Part shown: positions 20,712 through 30,631 of the stretch, in pieces
Layout: each line of letters starts with the position of its first letter
Position numbering within the stretch: the stretch's first letter is position 1
Source of the DNA: Planctomycetota bacterium
GTDB lineage: Bacteria > Planctomycetota > Planctomycetia > Pirellulales > Pirellulaceae
Direction of reading: 5' to 3'
DNA length: 64,000 nt
Assembly: GCA_014381825.1 (NCBI GenBank)
Contig: JACNKX010000141.1
Span: 28,396 to 92,395, forward strand
Made by a program: the position numbers and the translations under genes
Notes under the pieces: model-generated
The model's database searches: none
What the model saw: the letters and a program-made list of their open reading frames with translations, nothing else
What the model was told of the DNA's origin: nothing

Positions 20712-21560
20712 TCATTGCCTGCGACCGCGTTTGGATTGGCATCTCGGACAGAAGAATGTCGAACGCTGGGTCTGAACAATCCGCTGGACTAGTTCTTTGT
20801 TGCAGGTGCCGCACAGTTCACCAGCACGATCGTAGACGCGATGTTGGCTCTGGTAGCCACCTGCGTTGTTCAACGCATTCCGATACGTCCCGTCGGACAG
20901 CGTTGAACCTTCGTGTCGGATCGCATCGTCCAATACGTCAAGCGTTGCTTCGTGAACGCGTTTCCACTGGGCGATCGTGAGCTTGTCGCAGCGAGTCGTT
21001 GGATGAACGCCTGCGACATTGAGTATCTCTGAAGCATACAGGTTCCCGATGCCCGCGACCGCCTGTTGATCGAGTAGCGCGACCTTGACCGCCCGACGGC
21101 TTGAACGAAGACGCTCTCGTAGCAACTCGCTAGTCAGGGCCAAAGCGTCGGGCCCGAACTTCGAGACGACTTCGCGAGCGAATTGCTTCGTCGAGAAAAG
21201 TTTTACCGATCCCAAACCACGGCGATCCCAGTACCAGATCGTATCCAGCGGACCGCCTGTCAGATCAACTCGGAACCGCAAGTGATCGACACTCGGTGGA
21301 TCGGTAACGAGGACCAAGCCCGTCATGCGTGGTTCAAACACCAAGCGATCATCGGTTTCCAGCCGGACGATCACTCGTTTGCCGATCCGCTCGATCGCTA
21401 TGATTTCTCGGCCTGCGACACGTCGGTTGATGGCCGGAGCCGAGGGAGTGATCAGCAGTGGCTTAACCGCCGTTCTGATTCGTTCGACTCGTTCGATCCG
21501 GCAGCCGATGGCCGACAGAATTCCGCGTCGCATTGTTTCCACTTCAGGCAGTTCAGGCAT
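20712..21560 (-). CDS. mutM: Formamidopyrimidine-DNA glycosylase MutM
   Basis: This 282-residue base-excision repair enzyme removes oxidised purines such as 8-oxoguanine and cleaves the strand at the resulting site. The N-terminus MPELPEVETMRRGI carries the catalytic Pro2 and Glu3. A conserved lysine is in RIGKRVIVRLE, the helix-two-turn-helix region contains QAVAGIGNLYASEIL, and a C-terminal zinc finger is formed by CGTC and CPRC. The length is normal. It lies 73 bases downstream of the start of the beta-galactosidase operon on the same strand and is divergent from the TM2-domain gene. Confidence 0.97.
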   Translation of the reverse strand: MPELPEVETMRRGILSAIGCRIERVERIRTAVKPLLITPSAPAINRRVAGREIIAIERIGKRVIVRLETDDRLVFEPRMTGLVLVTDPPSVDHLRFRVDLTGGPLDTIWYWDRRGLGSVKLFSTKQFAREVVSKFGPDALALTSELLRERLRSSRRAVKVALLDQQAVAGIGNLYASEILNVAGVHPTTRCDKLTIAQWKRVHEATLDVLDDAIRHEGSTLSDGTYRNALNNAGGYQSQHRVYDRAGELCGTCNKELVQRIVQTQRSTFFCPRCQSKRGRRQ

Positions 21561-21730
21561 TTCAATCCCTTTTTGGCTTGGGATTGTACGTACCTAAGCG
21601 ATCGATTCGCAACCGGTCGCATTAAACGAAGACTTTGCAAAACGTGAACTGCCAAATAAATCGGCCCCAGCAACGAACTACTGGTCGCACATCGAAACTA
21701 CTCAAAAAATCGAATACCGGACCAATCGCC

Positions 21731-22153
21731 ATGAAGCCCTCGCACGACACACACTCGATCGCCGTCGGTTACCTATTGTGGCTGTTCGGATTTACAGGTG
21801 CTCACCGCTTCTACTACGGTAAACCAGTCAGTGGGACGATTTGGTTCTTCACGCTCGGGTTGCTTGGTGTCGGTTGGTTAATCGATGTGTTCTTGATCCC
21901 TGCTATGGATCGCGACGCCAGCTTGCGATACGAGTCCGGGATAATCGACTATTCGTTGGCCTGGATTCTCTTGACGTTTCTTGGACCGTTTGGACTTCAT
22001 CGCTTCTACATGGGCAAGATCATCACCGGATTGATCTATCTGTTCACGGGCGGCCTGTTCATGGTCGGAATTCTCTACGACTTCTGGACCTTGAATGGCC
22101 AAGTCAGCGAAGTCAACGAAGGGTCGCTCAGTGCTGCTGCGCTGAGTAGCTGA
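21731..22153 (+). CDS. Double TM2-domain membrane protein
   Basis: From ATG 21731 the protein has 140 residues. It holds two copies of the TM2 motif, a pair of short helices with a conserved GxHRFY turn: GYLLWLFGFTGAHRFYYGK with TLGLLGVGWLIDVFLIP, and LLTFLGPFGLHRFYMGK with TGGLFMVGILYDFW. TM2 proteins are small inner-membrane proteins of unclear role. An upstream in-frame ATG at 21635 would add a polar Lys/Arg-rich extension that lacks support. The gene converges on the BBP7 gene with a gap of 39 bases. Confidence 0.88.
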   Translation: MKPSHDTHSIAVGYLLWLFGFTGAHRFYYGKPVSGTIWFFTLGLLGVGWLIDVFLIPAMDRDASLRYESGIIDYSLAWILLTFLGPFGLHRFYMGKIITGLIYLFTGGLFMVGILYDFWTLNGQVSEVNEGSLSAAALSS

Positions 22154-22192
22154 AGTCGCAACGGCAGCTGAATTCGACGCGGCGCTTTCGAG

Positions 22193-23605
22193 CTAGAATC
22201 GATACTCAAGGCCGAATCGAAGTCCTTGCGCCCAGAAGTCGTCGGTTCTTCGCGGAAACGCTGGCCGTGACGTTCCGGTGAGCGTTCCCGGAGGTATCTG
22301 TGTCGTGTTGATCGTTGTATCAACCTGCTCGCTGGCCCTAGCGACGTTGCTCCAGTAGAGGAAGTTGTAGCCAAACGTGGCTGCGAGTCCGCAGGCGAGT
22401 TCACGTCGCAACGTGAATCCGAACTCGGCCATCGAGGCGAAGTCGTCCCACTCAAAACTGCCGCTGTTCGTTCCCAATGCGAGCAGTCCGCTTTGTGCCG
22501 TCGTTGCAACTCCTACCGCGTCGGTCGTGATCGTTTGTCCCGCGACTCCCGCTCGATAAGTCGTCCCGCCGATCGCGAACTTCGCGACCGTCTCGCACGA
22601 CCAACAATTGTCGATCTGCCAGTCACCGACCAGACCAAATTCAGCCCCGTGAAATGTGTTTCGTGTATCAAACTGGTCAAACAAGTCGAATGTCGTGCCT
22701 GCCGTTGGGCCCGTTAGCGATGCTGTCGACTCGCCGATTCGCAAACGATCTTCCAACTCCGCAAAGCGGTAGCCAACGACCCAGTCGATATGGCAGCCCC
22801 ACGAGTGGCAACCGTCATGCCGGTAGAGAACCTCAAGGGACTGAAACTCGGAGCTTGCGGCGACGTTTAGGTTCCCTTGTACCAGCCCAGGAAACGCGAT
22901 CAGCCGCGAATCCTCTGCCGCTCCGACTGTGTCGAAAAACGGGCGCGCGAGGATATTGAATTGGTTCAGGTTTGCATTGAACGAATTGGTATCGCTACCA
23001 AACGCCAGATAGTTCACTTCGACGCCATTGCAGTGAGTTGGATCGAGCCACCTGCCCAGTGTAAACCTCGCGCCCGATCGCGAGCCGTCGACGAGATCAC
23101 CGTTTCCGAAGAGAATCGTTGTACCCGGTTGGCCCAGGACGCCGGCTTGGGCCTGCGCCGTCCCCGTCGGGCTGGTTGTTACTAACGGAGGCGAGTTCAT
23201 TCCCTTCGTCCACCACAGCAAGTACTCAGCGCGGCCCCAGTAACAAGAAGTGTCGTCGACCCAAAGTTTGCTGCCCTTGGAGTCTTCGGTGAATTCGAGC
23301 ACTTCGCCTTCGAGTCCAGGTGGCAGTGGCGGGTCGCTGAGCAAGTGTTCTGCATAGGCGACGGTTGTGACATCGGGAGGCGAACTCTCGGTTATCTCAG
23401 TTTGCAAATTCCGTGCGATCTGTCTCGCCCGCTGCTGGCCCGGTTTACCCTTCAAGTGCGCTGGAACAAAACCACGGTAGCTGCCTCCATGCTGGATACC
23501 AGGAGTTCGGCGTATGGTTTCGTTGGATTCCGATTGGGCGAACGAATAGCTCACTGGTGCAAGCAAACATAGTGAGGCAAGCAACGCAACGCGGCATGTC
23601 GACAT
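22193..23605 (-). CDS. BBP7-family outer membrane beta-barrel protein
   Basis: From ATG 23605 the product has 470 residues with a signal peptide (STCRVALLASLCLLAPVSYSF). The barrel part starts with the family mark CYWGRAEYLLWWTKGMNSPPL and has the typical GARFTLGRWLD, VEVNYLAFG, SLEVLYRH, IDWVVGYRFAELEDRL, FGLVGDW and C-terminal aromatic LRFGLEYRF strands. BBP7 (PF07585) proteins are nearly confined to Planctomycetes and are thought to be outer membrane barrels of unknown transport function. Several Cys in CHSWGCH and CWSC may form surface disulfides. The final Phe fits BAM-dependent insertion. Confidence 0.9.
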   Translation of the reverse strand: MSTCRVALLASLCLLAPVSYSFAQSESNETIRRTPGIQHGGSYRGFVPAHLKGKPGQQRARQIARNLQTEITESSPPDVTTVAYAEHLLSDPPLPPGLEGEVLEFTEDSKGSKLWVDDTSCYWGRAEYLLWWTKGMNSPPLVTTSPTGTAQAQAGVLGQPGTTILFGNGDLVDGSRSGARFTLGRWLDPTHCNGVEVNYLAFGSDTNSFNANLNQFNILARPFFDTVGAAEDSRLIAFPGLVQGNLNVAASSEFQSLEVLYRHDGCHSWGCHIDWVVGYRFAELEDRLRIGESTASLTGPTAGTTFDLFDQFDTRNTFHGAEFGLVGDWQIDNCWSCETVAKFAIGGTTYRAGVAGQTITTDAVGVATTAQSGLLALGTNSGSFEWDDFASMAEFGFTLRRELACGLAATFGYNFLYWSNVARASEQVDTTINTTQIPPGTLTGTSRPAFPRRTDDFWAQGLRFGLEYRF

Positions 23606-23893
23606 CAGGCATTCCTTCGAGTGGTGTCCACTGGAGCTTCTGCGCAATTCTTCCGAACGCTGGCAGTTCGAAGACTAGATTTCCGAAGACGGGGAATTCA
23701 GTCTCTGCGCCCGGGTGTTGCCAATTCATCGGCGATAATCGGAGCAACCGTTAATCTTTCTTCAATCCGAATATCTTTCCACGTTATCCCAGACTGCGAA
23801 CGGATAGCTCAGACGGGAAAGCAAAGACAGGAGGTTCGCTGACCCGACAGCCATGCTATCACTGGCAGCAGAATACGTTCGGGGGCATCTGAG

Positions 23894-24928
23894 TCAGATG
23901 GCGTCGGCAGACGCGCAGCGACGCTCGGCGCTGGCAAGCTTCGACGCGAGTTTCACCGCTTCAATCATGCTCGTCGCCTCGGCTTTGCCTTGCCAAGCAA
24001 TGTCGAGAGCAGTTCCGTGATCGACCGAGGTCCGAATGATCGGCAAACCAAGCGTAACATTTACGGCGACATCGAATGCCAGCGCCTTGAGTGGAATATG
24101 GCCCTGATCGTGATACATGCAAACGAAGCAATCGGTTTCGCGACGCCGGTCGGGTAAGAAGGCTGTGTCGGGAGGAAGTGGACCTTCCACGCTGATTCCA
24201 TTGCGCCTCGCAATCTCGATCGCGGGGGAGATGATTCGTTCTTCCTCGCGTTCACCGAATAACCCACCTTCTCCCGCGTGCGGGTTGAGTGCGCAAACGA
24301 CCAGATCCGGTCTCTTGCCGCGCATCTGGTTCATGGTCGCGTGACTAATTCCAATCACTTCGACGATTCGTTCAATCGTTAACAAAGTGGGCACATCTCG
24401 ATAGCCGACGTGCGTTGTCACGAAGCTGCAGGTGATCTCGTCGCAGGTGAGCATCATGCATGTGCGTTCTGCTCTTGTTTCCTCTGTGAAGATCTCTGTG
24501 TGCCCGGGGTAGTGAATGCCAGCAGCATTCAGCGCCTTCTTATGAATTGGACCCGTTGCGACGGCATCGACCTTGTCGCACATCGCGGCTTCAATAGCTG
24601 CCTTGATGTAGCGATACGATGCTCGTCCGGTCAATTCGCTGACCACACCGGCTGTCACTTCACCTAAATGCTCGTCCGTGCAATTCACGATGGTGGGCTC
24701 AGTGATTTGGTCCCAGTCTTGCTCCCATTCCGCGAACTTCACAACATGGGGAAGCGGCCCCAGCCGACAGCACTCCGCGACGCGCTCGAGTACGACGGCG
24801 TCGCCAAAGAGCAATGGCGTGCATCGTTTGCGCGTTGGTGCGTGCGACATCAGCCGCAAGCACACTTCAGGTCCGACGCCAGCCGGATCGCCCATCGTGA
24901 CCGCGATTCTTGGTAGATGGATCGTCAT
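23894..24928 (-). CDS. pdxA: 4-hydroxythreonine-4-phosphate dehydrogenase PdxA
   Basis: This 344-residue enzyme oxidises 4-phosphohydroxy-L-threonine with NAD in the DXP-dependent route to pyridoxal phosphate. Marks are the N-terminal TMGDPAGVGPEV, GPIHKKALNAAGIHYPGHTE, VTTHVGYRDVPTLLT, ALNPHAGEGGLFGEREEE, GPLPPDTAFL and CMYHDQGHIPLKALAF, which include the three metal-binding histidines. Length and motifs are complete. The start lies four bases beyond the stop of ggt on the same strand, so the two genes are cotranscribed. Confidence 0.96.
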   Translation of the reverse strand: MTIHLPRIAVTMGDPAGVGPEVCLRLMSHAPTRKRCTPLLFGDAVVLERVAECCRLGPLPHVVKFAEWEQDWDQITEPTIVNCTDEHLGEVTAGVVSELTGRASYRYIKAAIEAAMCDKVDAVATGPIHKKALNAAGIHYPGHTEIFTEETRAERTCMMLTCDEITCSFVTTHVGYRDVPTLLTIERIVEVIGISHATMNQMRGKRPDLVVCALNPHAGEGGLFGEREEERIISPAIEIARRNGISVEGPLPPDTAFLPDRRRETDCFVCMYHDQGHIPLKALAFDVAVNVTLGLPIIRTSVDHGTALDIAWQGKAEATSMIEAVKLASKLASAERRCASADAI

Positions 24929-24932
24929 TCGA

Positions 24933-26675
24933 CTAGTAGCCTACGGCCGCGCCGTCTTTTCGAGCCTCGGTAGCGCCGTGCAGTACCCCATTCTTGCGGT
25001 CGATCATAATGCCTTGATATCCACCGAACGCTCCCTTGGCTCGCACTACTTGATGGCCTTTGGCTCGTAAGGCTTCGACGGTTTCATCGGAGATTCCGGA
25101 TTCTACTTGCACAGTTCCGGAACCGTTCGCGGCGACGCCAGTTGGTTGTGCGCTGCCGACGTGACGTACTCGAGCTGCGTCGCCGGCGGCTTGGACGTTC
25201 ATTCCAAAGTCAATTAGATTCATGGCCACTTGAGCATGTCCTTGTGGTTGCATATCTCCCCCCATGACACCGAAACAGAAGTACGGTTCGCCATCTTTGG
25301 TGAGCATCGCGGGAATGATCGTGTGGAAGGGCCGTTTGCGAGGTTCGTAGACGTTTAAGTGGCCTTCCTCGAGCGTGAACAGTGCACCACGATTCTGTAG
25401 CACAAAGCCAACGTCGCCGGGAACGATCTGCGAACCGAAGCCGTAGTAGTTGCTCTGAATGAACGAACAGCAGTTACGATCTTTGTCCACCACGGTTAAA
25501 TAGATCGTGTCACCGTTCGCAAGCTTTGGATCGCCAGCAGGCACGTCGGTCGCCGCCTTGTTCATATTAATGCGTTGCACCTGTCGCGCCGCGTATTGCT
25601 TGGAGATCAGTTCGGCCGTTGGCAACGCGTTGAATGCAGGATCTGCATAGAACTTCGCACGATCTGCAAAGGCGAGTTTCTTTGCCTCAATAAACAGATG
25701 CAGGTAATCGGGGCTACCAAATCCCATGGCCTTAACGTCGAACGGTTCGATCGAGTTGAGAATCTGCAACGCCGCGATTCCTTGGCCGTTGGGTGGCAAT
25801 TCCCACAGTTCGTAACCACGGTAGCTCGTCGACACGGGGTCAACCCACTCGGCTTCGTGCTTAAGGAAGTCGTCTCTCGAAAAGAATCCGCCGTTGGCTT
25901 CGCTGAAAGCGACGATCGTTTTAGCAATGTCGCCTTGGTAGAAGGCCTCGGGGCCGTCCGTCGCGATGCGTCGGTAGGATTGAGCGAGCGAGGGGTTGCG
26001 AAACAACTCGCCGAACCTTGGCGCCCGTTCGCGATCGACGAGGTATGTCGCTGCCGAGTCAGGCGACTGTTTCAGCTTGCTGGTCGCGCCTCGCCAAGAG
26101 CTCGCGATCACTTCCGATACAGGGAAGCCCTCCTCGGCGGTCTCGATCGATGGCCCCAATAACTCGTCGAAAGGCTTACTGCCAAATCGATCGTGCAATT
26201 GCTGCCAGCCGCTTACACAACCTGGCACGGACCAAGCTAGAGGTCCGTACGTTGGGATCTGCTCATGGCCGAGTCGCACGAACTCTTCGCGCGACAGGTT
26301 AATCGGGCTGCGGCCGCTCGCGTTCAAACCGTAGAGTTTCTGAGTGTTGTTGTCCCAGTAGATTGCGAACAGATCACCACCGATTCCGCAACTCATCGGT
26401 TCGACCAAGCCGATCATCGCACTAGCTGCGATCGCCGCGTCTGCAGCATTCCCTCCCGCCTTAAGGATGTCGAGCCCGGTCTCTGCAGCCAGCGGATGAC
26501 TGGTTGCGACAATCCCATGCTTCGCAAGGACGACCGAGCGGCTTTGCTTTGGGTCGCCGACTGGACGATCGTATCCCGCCGCACGGACGACATTGGCTTC
26601 GTCATCGAAGAACTCAGTCATGATGCAACTCGACGCTACGAACAGTGACAGAGTGAGCAACGCATAACGCGTCAT
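24933..26675 (-). CDS. ggt: Gamma-glutamyltransferase
   Basis: From ATG 26675 the protein has 580 residues; GGAGG eight bases upstream fixes this start over an in-frame codon at 26762. A lipoprotein-like signal (LLTLSLFVASSC) comes first. The family marks HGIVATSHPLAAETGLDIL, GGNAADAAIAA, GIGGDLFAIYWDN and LPPNGQGIAALQIL are present. The autocatalytic cleavage site with the new N-terminal threonine lies in NGDTIYLTVVD (more often GTTHLSVVD). The enzyme cleaves or transfers gamma-glutamyl groups of glutathione outside the cytoplasm. It is upstream of pdxA in the same unit. Confidence 0.93.
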   Translation of the reverse strand: MTRYALLTLSLFVASSCIMTEFFDDEANVVRAAGYDRPVGDPKQSRSVVLAKHGIVATSHPLAAETGLDILKAGGNAADAAIAASAMIGLVEPMSCGIGGDLFAIYWDNNTQKLYGLNASGRSPINLSREEFVRLGHEQIPTYGPLAWSVPGCVSGWQQLHDRFGSKPFDELLGPSIETAEEGFPVSEVIASSWRGATSKLKQSPDSAATYLVDRERAPRFGELFRNPSLAQSYRRIATDGPEAFYQGDIAKTIVAFSEANGGFFSRDDFLKHEAEWVDPVSTSYRGYELWELPPNGQGIAALQILNSIEPFDVKAMGFGSPDYLHLFIEAKKLAFADRAKFYADPAFNALPTAELISKQYAARQVQRINMNKAATDVPAGDPKLANGDTIYLTVVDKDRNCCSFIQSNYYGFGSQIVPGDVGFVLQNRGALFTLEEGHLNVYEPRKRPFHTIIPAMLTKDGEPYFCFGVMGGDMQPQGHAQVAMNLIDFGMNVQAAGDAARVRHVGSAQPTGVAANGSGTVQVESGISDETVEALRAKGHQVVRAKGAFGGYQGIMIDRKNGVLHGATEARKDGAAVGY

Positions 26676-26845
26676 CGCTTCAACCTCCAGGAGAGCGCAA
26701 ACAACAAATCGGTTGTACGCTTCATGTCGCGTGAAAGCAACAAGCGTCGGAAGGGGGAACAATGTAGGGCCGAAAAATCCGCGCAGTTTTAGAAGCTGTC
26801 GCCCACTGCCGGAACGGTGCGGACTTGTTCCACGCTATGAAAGAA

Positions 26846-27118
26846 CTAGCTGCTTTGCTTCGCGCTTTTGATCAGCTTCTGCATACGTGACTTAGTGCGA
26901 GCAGCTTTGTTCTTGTGGATAATACTCTTCTGGCCTGCTCGATCGAGACGCTTCGTTGCGAGTTGCATCTCGGATTCAGCCTTGCTGACGTCGCCTGCTT
27001 GAACAGCTTCCCGAACCTTGCGAAGCTGTGATCTCATCGCGGACTTTACGGCTTTGTTACGATCCGTTCGAACTTCCGTTTGACGAAGTCGCTTTTTGGA
27101 ACTTTTGGAATTTGGCAT
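26846..27118 (-). CDS. rpsT: 30S ribosomal protein S20
   Basis: The 90-residue, Lys/Arg-rich, all-helical protein starts MPNSKSSKKRLRQTEVRT and ends KSRMQKLIKSAKQSS. QSIIHKNKAA-like sequence (QKSIIHKNKAARTKSRM) is the S20 signature that packs on 16S rRNA. Length and motif are complete. It is flanked by the ggt/pdxA pair downstream and the TPR gene upstream on the same strand, with about 73 bases to the latter, enough for its own promoter. Confidence 0.96.
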   Translation of the reverse strand: MPNSKSSKKRLRQTEVRTDRNKAVKSAMRSQLRKVREAVQAGDVSKAESEMQLATKRLDRAGQKSIIHKNKAARTKSRMQKLIKSAKQSS

Positions 27119-27191
27119 GGCTTCTTTGGGAGAACTCTCGGAACTTGATAGTTAGGTTCGTGCTACGCGACATCCTTGTCACAAAGATGAA

Positions 27192-28634
27192 TCAACCTTT
27201 ATGGCGAATCTCCCGAATCTTGTCTAGCCGGGGGGCCGCGTCCTTGTAAGCAGGGTCGAGCGCGACCAAGGCTGTGAGGTGCTCTTCGGCGGCGGCATAG
27301 TTGTGCAATCCAGCCGCTAATACTCCGCTGCGATATCGCGCAAGCTTTTGCAATTCAACGTCTTCCGTCGCAACAGCAGCTTCGACCGATCGCAAGTAAC
27401 ACTCCAAAGCTTTGTCATATTGCTTGGTCCGTTGCAGGCACTCGCCTAGCTCGACCAGGGCGTTTGATTGCTGGCTCTCGAGTTTTGCGGCCTCGGTCAG
27501 CATCGGGATCGCCTCTCGATAATTCCCGGCTTTGCGGAGCCGAACACCAAGCTGGAACTGCGTTTCCAGGTCCTTCGGGTATCGCTCTGCTCGCGAGTTT
27601 AACACTTCTAGCTCATACCGGTTGAGGTCTTCCTTCAATTGGACGACTAAATCCTGCGCATCCCCATCAGCATCGGCAGCTACACGCTGCTCAGCAATCG
27701 CGATCTGTTCTTGTTTCCGCAAGACTTCGATATCTTCGAGCCGCTCGCGCACCTTGAAGTTGCCTCCGGACGCCGCGCTTGCTTTGTTTAACACGTGAGC
27801 CGCATCGCCCAGTCGCTGTGCGGCGATATGTAAATCCGCCAATTCGAAGTAGGTCTCGACATCCGTTGGGTTGTTGGCGACCGCTCGCTCCAGTTCCTGT
27901 CGACGGGTGAGAGTGATCTCTCGGCGTTCGGTGGGCGACTCGGCAGCAGAGTCCGCTTCGGCTTGCCGCTGCGCCCGCCGGCGGGCGCTGGGGCGAGTGT
28001 CCTCGTCGCGGTCGCGCGAAACTCCGACCGTCTTGGCGATTTGCAGTTCGGAGATCATTCGTTGCGCTTCCTCGTCGCCGCGCTTCGTCTCGTCAACACG
28101 CGTCCAGCAGGAAATCGCCTGATCGAATTGACCGATGCGAGCGAGAGACAACGCACAGTGTCGGTTTACGGCCGCGTCTTGCGGATTCGGGACGAGTGCG
28201 TTCTTCAAGTAACGAAGTTCCGCCTGGTGATAGCCAAACGCTGCGCAAGCTTCGGCCACCGCTCGCAACGTCGCAACGTCCCACGGGTTCGCCTTCAGAG
28301 CGTCCGGCGCGAGCTTCAACACTTGTTCCCAGTTTTCTTTTGCGACCGCCTTCTTAATGGGGCCTTTGCCACCGAAGTTAAGCATCGAGCCACGTTTGTT
28401 GTTGTTGTGCTTGCGATGCAGGTTTTCTAGGAAGGCTTCGAGATAGACGGTATTCGCGGAGTCGTGAAGTACGCATTGGACGAGAAATGAATGGACATAG
28501 TCGTGGTCGTACTTCCCGGTCGTCATCAACTTCGTACCTTGCTCATAGCATTCTTGAAGTCGACGTCGAAGCTTCGGAGAAATCGCCTCCTCTTGTGGTT
28601 GATCGGATGCAGCGGTTGACGAATCCTGCGCCAT
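27192..28634 (-). CDS. Cytoplasmic tetratricopeptide-repeat protein
   Basis: This 480-residue protein has no signal peptide. It contains TPR helices in two blocks: about 105-215 ([40 protein letters not shown]) and about 260-480 ([80 protein letters not shown]). They are linked by an Arg/Glu-rich segment (about 215-250). TPR arrays mediate protein-protein contacts; no enzymatic domain is visible. The N-terminal 100 residues look like a separate domain that I cannot name. It is the gene upstream of rpsT and divergent from a sulfatase. Confidence 0.82.
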   Translation of the reverse strand: MAQDSSTAASDQPQEEAISPKLRRRLQECYEQGTKLMTTGKYDHDYVHSFLVQCVLHDSANTVYLEAFLENLHRKHNNNKRGSMLNFGGKGPIKKAVAKENWEQVLKLAPDALKANPWDVATLRAVAEACAAFGYHQAELRYLKNALVPNPQDAAVNRHCALSLARIGQFDQAISCWTRVDETKRGDEEAQRMISELQIAKTVGVSRDRDEDTRPSARRRAQRQAEADSAAESPTERREITLTRRQELERAVANNPTDVETYFELADLHIAAQRLGDAAHVLNKASAASGGNFKVRERLEDIEVLRKQEQIAIAEQRVAADADGDAQDLVVQLKEDLNRYELEVLNSRAERYPKDLETQFQLGVRLRKAGNYREAIPMLTEAAKLESQQSNALVELGECLQRTKQYDKALECYLRSVEAAVATEDVELQKLARYRSGVLAAGLHNYAAAEEHLTALVALDPAYKDAAPRLDKIREIRHKG

Positions 28635-28793
28635 TCGGTTGCTTTCGGAATTGCGTTGCTAGATTTTCTGAACCTGAGAACGCTTCGTATTCTAACTCCC
28701 TGGCGCTCGGTCAGCCAACCGCTCTACGGCTGCATGGGTTGCGGTAATCATGCAGTGACGAACGGCTGCTGCTACAATCGGCAGTCACCCTCG

Positions 28794-30278
28794 ATGAATC
28801 CGATGTCATTCCGCTCGTGTGAGTTCTGTATGTGTCGTGTTTGCTGGCTCCTCGCAATTGTTCTGCTCGCATGTGCGGGCGTTTCTCGCCCGCTGTACGC
28901 AGCAGACTCGGATCGCCTCAATGTACTATTCATTGCCGTCGACGATATGCGAGTTGAACTCGGATGCTACGGCAACACACCGGCGTTGAGCCCCAATATC
29001 GATCGGCTTGCTGGTCGCGGAGTGACGTTCAACCGAGCCTACTGTCAGCAGGCGGTTTGTAATCCGTCGAGGGCTTCGTTGCTGACGGGGCGCCGCCCAG
29101 ACACGTTGCGCATCTGGGATTTGCCGACTCACTTTCGCGAGTTGTACCCGGATATCGTGACGTTGCCGCAACATTTCAAGAACAACGGTTACTTCACGCA
29201 AGGCATCGGAAAAATCTTCCACAATTGGCGGCAGAACATCGAAGGCGACCCTGCATCATGGAGTGTGCCAGCGGAACTGCACTACGCGACGCACGGATCC
29301 GACCAACCGATTGTTGATGGTGAGTTGCCCGAGGATACGGCGACGACGATAAAGTGCGAAGCGCGCGACGTGGCTGATAACGCCTACTTCGACGGGCGAA
29401 TTGCTGAACTTGCTATTGCCGCACTCGACCAGCTGAACGACAAACCATTCTTTCTGGCCGTTGGCTTCTGGAAGCCGCACCTCCCGTTCAATGCGCCGAA
29501 GCGCTATTGGGATCTGTACGATCGCACGAAGTTGTCGTTGCCAGCTCACCCCGAGCCGCCTATTGATGTTCCAGAGTTGGCGTTGCACAACGGTCGGGAA
29601 CTGCTAGGCGCTAAAGGTCGGAACTTAACGGATGCTGAAGTTCTTGAGTTGCGGCACGGCTACTACGCGGGGATCAGCTACCTCGACGCCCAGGTTGGGA
29701 AAGTTCTGGCCGAGCTGAAACGACTCCAGCTTGATGACGACACGGTGATCGTGTTTTGGTCAGATCACGGCTTTCATCTTGGCGAGCAAGGACTCTGGTG
29801 TAAGACGTCGAATTTTGAGCTGGACGCGCGCGTGCCGCTGATTATCTCGACACCAGAGATGCGGAGTGAACAACGTGGAACACAGTCGGATTCGCTCGTC
29901 GAGCTACTTGATCTTTATCCCACGCTCGTGGATCTGTGCGGATTGCCCGAGGTTAGCGGAATGGAAGGCGTTAGCTTGCGCCCCGTGCTTAACGACTCGG
30001 CCGATACTGTGAAACCAGCCGCGTACACACAACACCCACGCCCTGCCTACTACAAAGGCAAGCCGGATGTCATGGGGTGCTCGGTTCGCACCGCCCGTTA
30101 TCGCTTTACCGAGTGGCGCGATTTCATGACGGGCAAGGTTGTCGCGAAGGAGCTATACGATCATGAATCCGACCCAGGCGAATCTCGCAATGTAGCTGCG
30201 TCGCCCCCAGACGTCGCCGCCTTGGAAGACGCGGTCAATCTCTTGGAGCGAGGATTTCCGCGGCGCGGCTATGATTGA
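28794..30278 (+). CDS. Secreted sulfatase (iduronate-2-sulfatase-like)
   Basis: Started at ATG 28794 it has 494 residues and a signal peptide ([20 protein letters not shown]). The formylglycine motif is [14 protein letters not shown] after [20 protein letters not shown] sequence ([12 protein letters not shown]), [45 protein letters not shown] and [11 protein letters not shown] match the iduronate-2-sulfatase subgroup (S1_7), which is expanded in planctomycetes. It should desulfate polysaccharides outside the cytoplasm. Its stop codon directly abuts the stop codon of the convergent small gene, with no base between. Confidence 0.94.
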   Translation: MNPMSFRSCEFCMCRVCWLLAIVLLACAGVSRPLYAADSDRLNVLFIAVDDMRVELGCYGNTPALSPNIDRLAGRGVTFNRAYCQQAVCNPSRASLLTGRRPDTLRIWDLPTHFRELYPDIVTLPQHFKNNGYFTQGIGKIFHNWRQNIEGDPASWSVPAELHYATHGSDQPIVDGELPEDTATTIKCEARDVADNAYFDGRIAELAIAALDQLNDKPFFLAVGFWKPHLPFNAPKRYWDLYDRTKLSLPAHPEPPIDVPELALHNGRELLGAKGRNLTDAEVLELRHGYYAGISYLDAQVGKVLAELKRLQLDDDTVIVFWSDHGFHLGEQGLWCKTSNFELDARVPLIISTPEMRSEQRGTQSDSLVELLDLYPTLVDLCGLPEVSGMEGVSLRPVLNDSADTVKPAAYTQHPRPAYYKGKPDVMGCSVRTARYRFTEWRDFMTGKVVAKELYDHESDPGESRNVAASPPDVAALEDAVNLLERGFPRRGYD

Positions 30279-30506
30279 CTAAACCCAATCGAGCCCCGTC
30301 TTCACCTTGACGCGATCAACGTAGTCGCCCAGCAATCCGCCAATCACGTCCCATCTTGCTGGACGACGCACTTCGATATCGCCGTGTTCGTTGATGCGTA
30401 CGATCGTATCGGCTTCGACTCCAGCGGCTTCCAGATTGCTGTGGTTCAGCTCGTCATCTGAGACAATTTGGTCTAGGGTCTTGCCAGTCATTTCCATAAA
30501 TCGCAT
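30279..30506 (-). CDS. Small conserved-looking soluble protein
   Basis: The 75-residue product begins MRFMEMTGKTLDQIVSDDEL and ends VIGGLLGDYVDRVKVKTGLDWV. The centre (VEADTIVRINEHGDIEVRRP) looks like two beta strands, and the flanks look helical. Start ATG 30506 is the only reasonable one. I have no family name for it. It may be transcribed on its own: the next upstream gene, rsmA, starts far away at 31549 and ends 126 bases before this start on the same strand, so readthrough from rsmA is also possible. Confidence 0.65.
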   Translation of the reverse strand: MRFMEMTGKTLDQIVSDDELNHSNLEAAGVEADTIVRINEHGDIEVRRPARWDVIGGLLGDYVDRVKVKTGLDWV

Positions 30507-30631
30507 AGCTTTGATCGCCTCGTTGCTGTAGCGGAGAATCCGTCAGGCGAGGCAATGACCAGGGAACTGCTCGCCGAATGACAACCTAGAGTTTAATCCA
30601 GTGGCGGCTGAAGTTGAAGCGTGCGAGGGCG

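Noticed and set aside
28680..28765. tRNA-like stretch on the minus strand (TAGAGCGGTTGGC resembles a D-arm)
   Set aside because: No acceptor stem closes, the would-be T-loop region does not pair, and no CCA or proper anticodon arm can be drawn.
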